Positions 57,901 through 64,000 of a stretch of 64,000 nt of DNA are shown piece after piece; the stretch's first letter is position 1; every line of letters starts with the position of its first letter. The notes beneath the pieces are model-generated. The model was not told the origin of the DNA. It searched no databases and saw only the letters and a program-made list of their open reading frames with translations. Source of the stretch: Aphidius gifuensis. Taxonomy: Eukaryota; Arthropoda; Insecta; Hymenoptera; Braconidae. Location: the NCBI RefSeq assembly GCF_014905175.1, contig NC_057788.1, positions 13,107,404 to 13,171,403 on the forward strand, given 5' to 3'. The translations under genes and the position numbers were made by a program.

Positions 57901-58691
57901 GGATTTTCGTTAATGACTTTAAAATCGGCCATTTTTATTTCTGGTTCTTTAATAACCGTTTCATAGCTATTTGTATTATAAATATGGAAGCATGCTCTGC
58001 CCTTAATATTTTTTACCAGGCATTCCCCTGCAATAATACCTTTACCCAAATTCAGTTGTTCCAAGTAACCCTCTTTTTTATCATTATTGATTATCAAAGC
58101 CGAGCATACCTTACGACTGCTTGGTGGAATTCTCATAAACCCCTCAATTTTTGGGTTTTCGAAAACGACGGAGTTGTCGTTAATTTCTAATATATGTTTT
58201 TCAAAATTTATAATTGCGCCAGTTGATTCAAAAAATTCCGAACCTAGGATACCTGCACAATTAATAGGTACTTCATCGGGTATTATTAAACAGATTATTT
58301 CTTCCCCCCAAATTTTTATTTTGGCTTTACCCAAAGTATTTATGAGACCCTCTGATATACCTTGCAGAGTTTCTATCTCATTTTCATTAATTTCTAGGCC
58401 CAATGCCTGAGATTTTTTTAAAAGATTTGGGGTTGCTCCCGAATCTAACATCATTTTAACTTTGTCTTTACCATTATTCAGCTTAATTTCTATATAAGGG
58501 ATAGCATTAAAATTTGTCGCATTTATGGTAATGACTGGTTTATTTATTTTAATTTGATTTATTTTTGAACTTTCATCATTCGAGTTATTATTACTTTCTT
58601 CAATTATTAAACATTCTTTATCAGATACAAATCCAGTCGCTACCATAGTTGCAATATTTTTTTTGTTAATTTCGCTAATTATTTGTTTACG

Positions 58692-58730
58692 CCGTCCCTC
58701 TTCGCTTAGAGGGACGGTTGCCAGTTTCCC
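58692..58730 (-). promoter_or_regulatory. -1 ribosomal frameshift signal, copy 2
   Basis: Slippery heptamer G GGA AAC in gag frame (58730-58724), spacer TGGCAA, then a perfect 9-bp stem CCGTCCCTC / GAGGGACGG with loop TAAGCGAA, which contains the gag stop. The protease-pol frame is -1 relative to gag and is open from this point. Confidence 0.92.
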
Positions 58731-61507
58731 TGGACTCTTTGTCGGAAACTTTTCTTAATGCAGTTACTTTCGGTGTGATCGTCACCTTTACAGTAATCGC
58801 ATCCGCGAATCGACCCGTCATTTCTGTTATCTGGGTATTTATTACTACTCGTGTTATCGTTATTATTACCGCTGTTATTTCCATTGTTATAACCATTCAT
58901 ATTATTACCATTATTATAACTATTTTTATTACCATTATAATTACCATTATTGTAACCATTCATATTATTACCGTTATTATAACTATTATTATACCCATTT
59001 CTATTTCCATTATAATTACCATTATTATAACCATTTTTGTTACCATTATAATTACCATTATTATAACCATTTTTGTTACCATTATAATTACCATTATTAT
59101 AACCATTTTTATTACCATTATAATTACCATTATTATAACCACTCGTATTACCATTATAATTACCATTATTATAACCACTCGTATTACCATTATAATTATT
59201 ATTATAATTTCGTCGCTGTTGTTGGTTACATTCGGCCGCTTGGTGACCGATTATGTTGCATAGTTGGCAGGCTGGGCGTTGAATTCTCCCAGATGTTGTT
59301 CTCTCGTTAAATCGTACTTGAGGACGTTGATAGTTGTCTTTTTGGGTTGTACAATTTCTTGCTACATGCCCTTTTATCTTGCATAATTGACATATTAGTG
59401 TGTCATAATTTTGTTGTGATGGAACATAATTTCCAATTTTATAGCAGGTTTTTGCATCATGACCTTTAGTATCGCAAATTTGACATGTTTTGTCATTTTC
59501 TAATTTTTTTACGATTGTTGGACAGTTTTTTGCTATATGTTCGTTGCTATTACATAGTTGGCAACTTTGTTGGTTTTCATTTTTCTTTGAATTTATGAGG
59601 TCCTGTGGGCAATTGGTTGTGACATGACCCCTTTGTTTACATTTATAGCATACTTCCCTTGTGACCATAGATTTTTCTTGTATTATAGCTGGTGGTTTAA
59701 CCAATTTGCACTGAGGTGCTATATGATCTCTTTCTTGACATAATTGACAGAAATTTATTTCAAAAGTTCTTTTCTTAGCTTCTTCTCTACCTAATGTTGC
59801 CCTTCTGGTCAACTCTTCTTCTCTATCTGCTGCTTGCTGTATGACATTATCATAATCTTCAGTCCAATTTATGTAGTCTCCAAGTTCAGGTTTGATTCCT
59901 GACTTTAGTACATCTTTTGCTAACTCTTTCATTTCGTTTTTTATTTGATTAGGTCTTTCGTTTTCTGTAGGTACATGCATTTCTTCAATGAAATTTGTGC
60001 ATTCCCTAATTCTTTTAATGAAGTTCCTCAAGGGTTCGTTATTTCTTTGGACTAGTTTGAACGCTTCCCCAATCAGAATTTTTTCATTTTTTGTTTTGCT
60101 TATTAATTCTCTTAATGCTTTCATTAATTCATTAATGTTTTCGAATTTCTTTTTTGTCATGTCATCACGTACTTCCCTGCTTACTTTGGTCCGTACTATC
60201 ATTTCCACCAGGTTTTTTTCTAGGTCTGCGCCTACTAGTTCTCGGCTTTCCTCACATTCTAATCTGAATCTTGTGAGTTCTTGAGATTTGCCTGTGTAAT
60301 TGGAAATATTTTTACATAGCTTATTCATCAGAGTCATAAGGTGCGTTGTTTCTTGGATTTCTGCTAATCTTCTTGCTGCTGCGTCCGCCATTGCGTTTTT
60401 TATTGGGGTTTCCTGTTTAGATTTAATATTGGAATTACCTGTAATTTTATTACTGTTGTACTTACTTCCCTGTTTTAGATTATTGACTACACTTTTGTCT
60501 GTATTCAATGTTTTTTCTGTTTCTTTATTTTTTTCGTTTTCGAAATGTATATTATTTAACAATGTCTGAGATTGTGCTATTTGTCGACTAATCTCGTCGT
60601 CTTCCCAATATTGATCGTCTGATTCTCCGAACAATATTTCTGGTTCTAGGTCTGTTGGTGTGCTGCTTTTGCTGTCACAACTGCTATCTGGTAATTCAGT
60701 GTTTCTTGCAGTATAGATATTAAAACTATTGTTATTATTATCTTCGTCGTTGGTTACAATTGAGTCGTTATAATGGTGTATATTTATTGTGGGTGAATTA
60801 ATTTGAAATTTTATTGGGGTGTGATATATTACCGTGTTCGATTCTGGGGGATTATTTTGTGGTTCTGACAATAATTCTGTTATGTTTACTAACGGTGATG
60901 GTCTATTTTCAAGAATTTCTTTATCTATTTGGTTTTTGACTTCTTGGCTTTGTTTATTGCCGAAGAAGGATTTGGCTAAGTAGCCAAAACTTTGCCAACT
61001 TGAATTTGTTTTAGCACTCTCGCCAAAAACCTTAACTTCTTGACTCTTTTCGTATTTTTCTACTAGAAGTCTTTCTGTTTCAAGTTTTTGATTAACGAGA
61101 TCGTTTAAGTCTTTATTTTTTTGCTCCAATTGGAGTTTTTCTGACTCTAAACGTTCTATTTCGCTTTTTTGTTTAAGTTCAGAAATTTCTTTATTTTTTC
61201 TTTCTGTTTCAAGTTTGAATCTCAGTTTTTCTGATTCATCTTGGAGTAACCTTGACTCTAAATCTAAATTTATTGTATTTAATGGTGTATTCCAATTTAT
61301 TAAATTAAAACTCTGGTTTTTTTCGTCTCTTAATGATTGATCTATTCTTAATGCCGATTTCTTCCAGGTATTTCTTCTGTGAATTGACCGTGTTTCTACT
61401 CTTGACAATTCCAAGTTCTTTTTGTTTGGACCGTAGTAGAAGTCTCCTCTCGGTCTCAAATTATATTTCTTTTCGATTTTGTTTAATTTTGTTTTATCAA
61501 CCGACAT
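58706..61507 (-). CDS. gag: Gag of gypsy element, copy 2: intact, 933 residues, seven zinc knuckles
   Basis: ATG at 61507 (MSVDKTKLNKIEKKYNLRPR). A Glu/Lys/Leu-rich coiled coil spans about residues 85-150. A Ser/Asn-rich acidic linker follows, then the capsid-like helical region from about 373 (MADAAARRLAEIQETTHLMT), ending near KKRTFEINF. Seven CX2CX4HX4C knuckles lie at about 587-918: CQLCQERDHIAPQC, CYKCKQRGHVTTNC, CQLCNSNEHIAKNC, CQICDTKGHDAKTC, CQLCKIKGHVARNC, CQLCNIIGHQAAEC and, after the repeat, CDYCKGDDHTESNC. Between the sixth and seventh is an Asn/Tyr/Gly low-complexity domain (YNNGNYNGNK units, about 765-880). Gag proteins of this group usually have one or two knuckles and about 400-500 residues. 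Copy 1 shares the design, so it is a feature of the lineage. Confidence 0.92.
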   Translation of the reverse strand: MSVDKTKLNKIEKKYNLRPRGDFYYGPNKKNLELSRVETRSIHRRNTWKKSALRIDQSLRDEKNQSFNLINWNTPLNTINLDLESRLLQDESEKLRFKLETERKNKEISELKQKSEIERLESEKLQLEQKNKDLNDLVNQKLETERLLVEKYEKSQEVKVFGESAKTNSSWQSFGYLAKSFFGNKQSQEVKNQIDKEILENRPSPLVNITELLSEPQNNPPESNTVIYHTPIKFQINSPTINIHHYNDSIVTNDEDNNNNSFNIYTARNTELPDSSCDSKSSTPTDLEPEILFGESDDQYWEDDEISRQIAQSQTLLNNIHFENEKNKETEKTLNTDKSVVNNLKQGSKYNSNKITGNSNIKSKQETPIKNAMADAAARRLAEIQETTHLMTLMNKLCKNISNYTGKSQELTRFRLECEESRELVGADLEKNLVEMIVRTKVSREVRDDMTKKKFENINELMKALRELISKTKNEKILIGEAFKLVQRNNEPLRNFIKRIRECTNFIEEMHVPTENERPNQIKNEMKELAKDVLKSGIKPELGDYINWTEDYDNVIQQAADREEELTRRATLGREEAKKRTFEINFCQLCQERDHIAPQCKLVKPPAIIQEKSMVTREVCYKCKQRGHVTTNCPQDLINSKKNENQQSCQLCNSNEHIAKNCPTIVKKLENDKTCQICDTKGHDAKTCYKIGNYVPSQQNYDTLICQLCKIKGHVARNCTTQKDNYQRPQVRFNERTTSGRIQRPACQLCNIIGHQAAECNQQQRRNYNNNYNGNTSGYNNGNYNGNTSGYNNGNYNGNKNGYNNGNYNGNKNGYNNGNYNGNKNGYNNGNYNGNRNGYNNSYNNGNNMNGYNNGNYNGNKNSYNNGNNMNGYNNGNNSGNNNDNTSSNKYPDNRNDGSIRGCDYCKGDDHTESNCIKKSFRQRVQGNWQPSL
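58870..59215 (-). repeat. In-frame 36-bp minisatellite in gag (YNNGNYNGNKNG)
   Basis: About ten units of CCATTATTATAACC + ATTTTTGTTACCATTATAATTA type. Ile-rich and other ORFs overlapping it are shadows. Confidence 0.9.
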
Positions 61508-61599
61508 TAGAGATTAGTTTACGCAAGAATTTAAATATCGATTAAGTGCAAAACCATCCATTAAATACAATAAAACTGATTTGTTTTGAGTTTATTTCT

Positions 61600-63590
61600 G
61601 TCAAATATTATCAACAGAAAAATTTAAAATATTCGAACCTCATTCAAAATTTTATCAATAACCCCAAAAAAAAATTTAAGATATTCGGGCAACCTCGAAA
61701 TATTATAAACAAAAAAAATTAAAAATAATCGGACAAACTCGGAATATTATAACCAACAAATTTAAAATATTCGGACAACCTCGAAATATTATAAACAATT
61801 ACCAAAAATTTAAAATATTCGGACAACCTCGAAATACAATAACCGCAAAAAAATTAAAATATTCGGACAAACTCGAAATATTATAAACAACAAAAACAAT
61901 TTAAAATATTCGGACAAACTCGAAATATTATAACCAGGAAAATTTAAAATATTCGGACACACTCGAAATATTATAAACAACAAAAAAAATTAAAATATTC
62001 GGACAAACTCGAAATATTATAACCAAGAAAATTTAAAATATTCGGACACACTCGAAATATTATAAACAACAAAAAAAATTAAAATATTCGGACAAACTCG
62101 AAATATTATAAACAATTACCAAAAAAATTAAAATATTCGGACAAACTCGAAATATTATAACCAAGAAAATTTAAAATATTCGGACACACTCGAAATATTA
62201 TAAACAACAAAAAAAATTAAAATATTCGGACAACCTCGAAATACAATAACCAAAAAAATTTAAAATATTCGGACAAACTCGAAATACAATAACCAAAAAA
62301 AAATTAAAATATTCGGACAAACTCGAAATATTATAAACAATTACCAAAAAAAATTAAAATATTCGGACAAACTCGAAATACAATAACCAAAAAATTTTAA
62401 AATATTCGGACACACTCGAAATATTATAAACAACAAAAAAAATTAAAATATTCGGACAAACTCGAAATATTATAAACAATTACCAAAAAATTAAAATATT
62501 CGGACAAACTCGAAATATTATAACCAAAAAAATTTAAAATATTCGGACACACTCGAAATATTATAAACAACAAAAAAAAATTAAAATATTCGGACAAACT
62601 CGAAATATTATAACCAAAAAAAAATTTAAAATATTCGGACACACTCGAAATATTATAAACAACAACAAAAAAATTAAAATATTCGGACAAACTCGAAATA
62701 TTATAACCAAGAAAATTTAAAATATTCGGACACACTCGAAATATTATAAACAACAAAAAAAAATTAAAATATTCGGACAAACTCGGAATATTATAACCAA
62801 AAAAAATTTAAAATATTCGGACACACTCGAAATATTATAAACAATTACCAAAAAAAATTAAAATATTCGGACAAACTCGAAATATTATAACCAAGAAAAT
62901 TTAAAATATTCGGACACACTCGAAATATTATAACCAAGAAAATTTAAAATATTCGGACACACTCGAAATATTATAAACAATTACCAAAAAAAAATTAAAA
63001 TATTCGGACAAACTCGAAATATTATAACCAAAACCAAAAATATTCGGACACTCGAAATATTATAAACAATTACCAAAAAATTAAAATATTCGGACAAACT
63101 CGAAATATTATAACCAAGAAAATTTAAAATATTCGGACACACTCGAAATATTATAAACAACAAAAAAATTAAAATATTCGGACAAACTCGAAATATTATA
63201 ACCAAGAAAATTTAAAATATTCGGACACACTCGAAATATTATAAACAATTACCAAAAAAATTAAAATATTCGGACAAACTCGAAATATTATAACCAAGAA
63301 AATTTAAAATATTCGGACACACTCGAAATATTATAAACAATTACCAAAAAAATTAAAATATTCGGACAAACTCGAAATACAATAACCAAAAAATTTTAAA
63401 ATATTCGGACACACTCGAAATATTATAAACAACAAAAAAATTAAAATATTCGGACAAACTCGAAATATTATAACCAAGAAAATTTAAAATATTCGGACAC
63501 ACTCGAAATATTATAAACAATTACCAAAAAAAATTAAAATATTCGGACAAACTCGGAATATTATAAACAATATCTAAAAAAAATCTAAAA
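61600..63590. repeat. Tandem array of about 45-bp units in the leader of copy 2
   Basis: Roughly forty units of AAAATATTCGGACAAACTCG + AAATATTATAA + A-rich spacer. Units alternate between CGGACAAACTCG and CGGACACACTCG with spacers ACCAAGAAAATTT and ACAACAAAAAAAA, giving a 90-bp higher-order unit. It starts about 90 bp upstream of gag. ORFs here (repeating SSLSEYFNFF) only translate the array. Confidence 0.92.
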
Positions 63591-63599
63591 ATATTCAAG

Positions 63600-64000
63600 C
63601 GTAGATATTAACTATCGATTATTCAACATGTATCGATAATTTATCATTTAGATTGTTTAAATTTTAAAATAATAAAGAAAAATTATGAAATTATCGATTA
63701 TTACCACAAAATCGAAATCGTATTAACCTACGATGTGTAATTTGTTAAAATGTTATAAGTGGTCCAACGATATATCGACTATCTAAATAAGATCGATCTT
63801 TTATTTATTAAACATGTGTACATGTTGAAATATATATGTAAAAAAAATATTTTAATATATCGATTATTTCCATAAAATCGATTATTTATTTATTTAAATT
63901 GTATAAAAGTTAAAATATTAAACAGGAAATTTAATATATCGATTATTTAAATAAAATCGATTGTTTATTTATTTAAATTGTATAAAAATTAAAATATTAA
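63600..64000. repeat. About 80-bp TATCGAT array, leader of copy 2 (continues beyond window)
   Basis: Units with AATATATCGATTATT and AAATCGATTGTTTATTTATT, the same family as 38690-40015. Confidence 0.8.

Larger units (their letters stand above)
53880..58723 (-). pseudogene. pol: Pol of gypsy element, copy 2, RT N-terminus replaced, integrase frame break
   Basis: Entered by -1 frameshift from gag. Protease (KVKMMLDSGATPNLLKK) is intact in the 499-codon frame 58646-57147, followed by a long Cys/Asn/Glu repeat linker. About 56985-57215 is AT-rich foreign-looking sequence standing where copy 1 has the first part of RT. The frame resumes at 56980 (MNEKTIADAFPLPNITDILD) with MPFGLANSPATFQ, YLDD, RNase H (TTDASGYAIG), three AT-hook-like motifs (KKRGRPKK each time, about 55790-55630), an acidic stretch, a macro-like region, HHCC finger and integrase core up to ILSDRGRNFES. 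A small deletion near 54550 shifts the frame. The rest (QSNSSLERS, then the C-terminal part ending EQEEEITYN) lies at 54542-53880. Confidence 0.9.
47911..64000 (-). mobile_element. Gypsy-family element, copy 2 (defective, runs off the window)
   Basis: Minus strand: leader arrays (64000-61600), intact gag (61507-58706), pol (to 53880), env (53692-51762), ORF X, ORF Y, LTR. Very similar to copy 1 but with different lesions. The 5' LTR, if present, lies beyond 64000. Confidence 0.85.

Noticed and set aside
58718..59263. 181-codon Ile-rich plus-strand ORF
   Set aside because: Shadow of the Asn/Tyr/Gly minisatellite in gag.
62424..63205. Phe/Ser-rich minus-strand ORFs
   Set aside because: Direct translation of the 45-bp leader array.
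61600..63590. CRISPR-like array
   Set aside because: Repeats are head-to-tail satellites with no unique spacers, in eukaryotic DNA.

Overview
The window is AT-rich eukaryotic DNA, most likely from an arthropod and probably an insect. It contains short GT-AG introns, Ty3/gypsy elements carrying an insect-type envelope glycoprotein, a THAP/DDE transposon, LINE ORF1 remnants, MITEs, a probable Helitron and satellite-like arrays. Host genes are few, and most are damaged.

Layout. 1-2 kb: the end of a long LTR in plus orientation, with a fold-back element inside it. 2-10.7 kb: possible exon fragments, a 272-bp hAT-type MITE with an 8-bp target duplication, broken midasin (MDN1) AAA+ modules on the minus strand, and one intact two-exon gene (AT-hook, 60-bp minisatellite, pure CAA polyglutamine tract). 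10.7-15.0 kb: a two-gene DNA transposon with recognisable inverted repeats. It has a SWIM + YqaJ-nuclease gene facing a THAP + DDE_Tnp_4 transposase gene, an arrangement I associate with the ISL2EU group. 15-21 kb: two LINE ORF1 remnants, a 200-bp tandem repeat and a solo LTR with 4-bp target duplication. 23.4-40 kb and 47.9-64 kb: two defective copies of one unusual Ty3/gypsy element, both on the minus strand. Between them lie minisatellites, a fold-back MITE, a probable non-autonomous Helitron and a RING-finger gene fragment.

The gypsy element is the main finding. Read on the minus strand, each copy has: a long 5' leader filled with tandem repeats; Gag with seven or eight CCHC zinc knuckles and an Asn/Tyr/Gly repeat; a canonical -1 frameshift signal (GGGAAAC, 6-nt spacer, hairpin) conserved in both copies; Pol with protease, a variable repeat linker, RT, RNase H, three AT-hook-like motifs, a macro-like region and integrase; a G-tract resembling a second polypurine tract; an Env resembling the glycoprotein of chuviruses; and two further ORFs, here called X (Pro/Arg-rich) and Y (Cys-rich with zinc knuckles). 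In both copies env, X and Y each have a splice-acceptor-like sequence immediately or shortly before the start codon. This suggests a complex-retrovirus layout in which several downstream genes are reached by alternative splicing. Both copies are inactivated, mostly at different places, and neither has a visible 5' LTR in the window.
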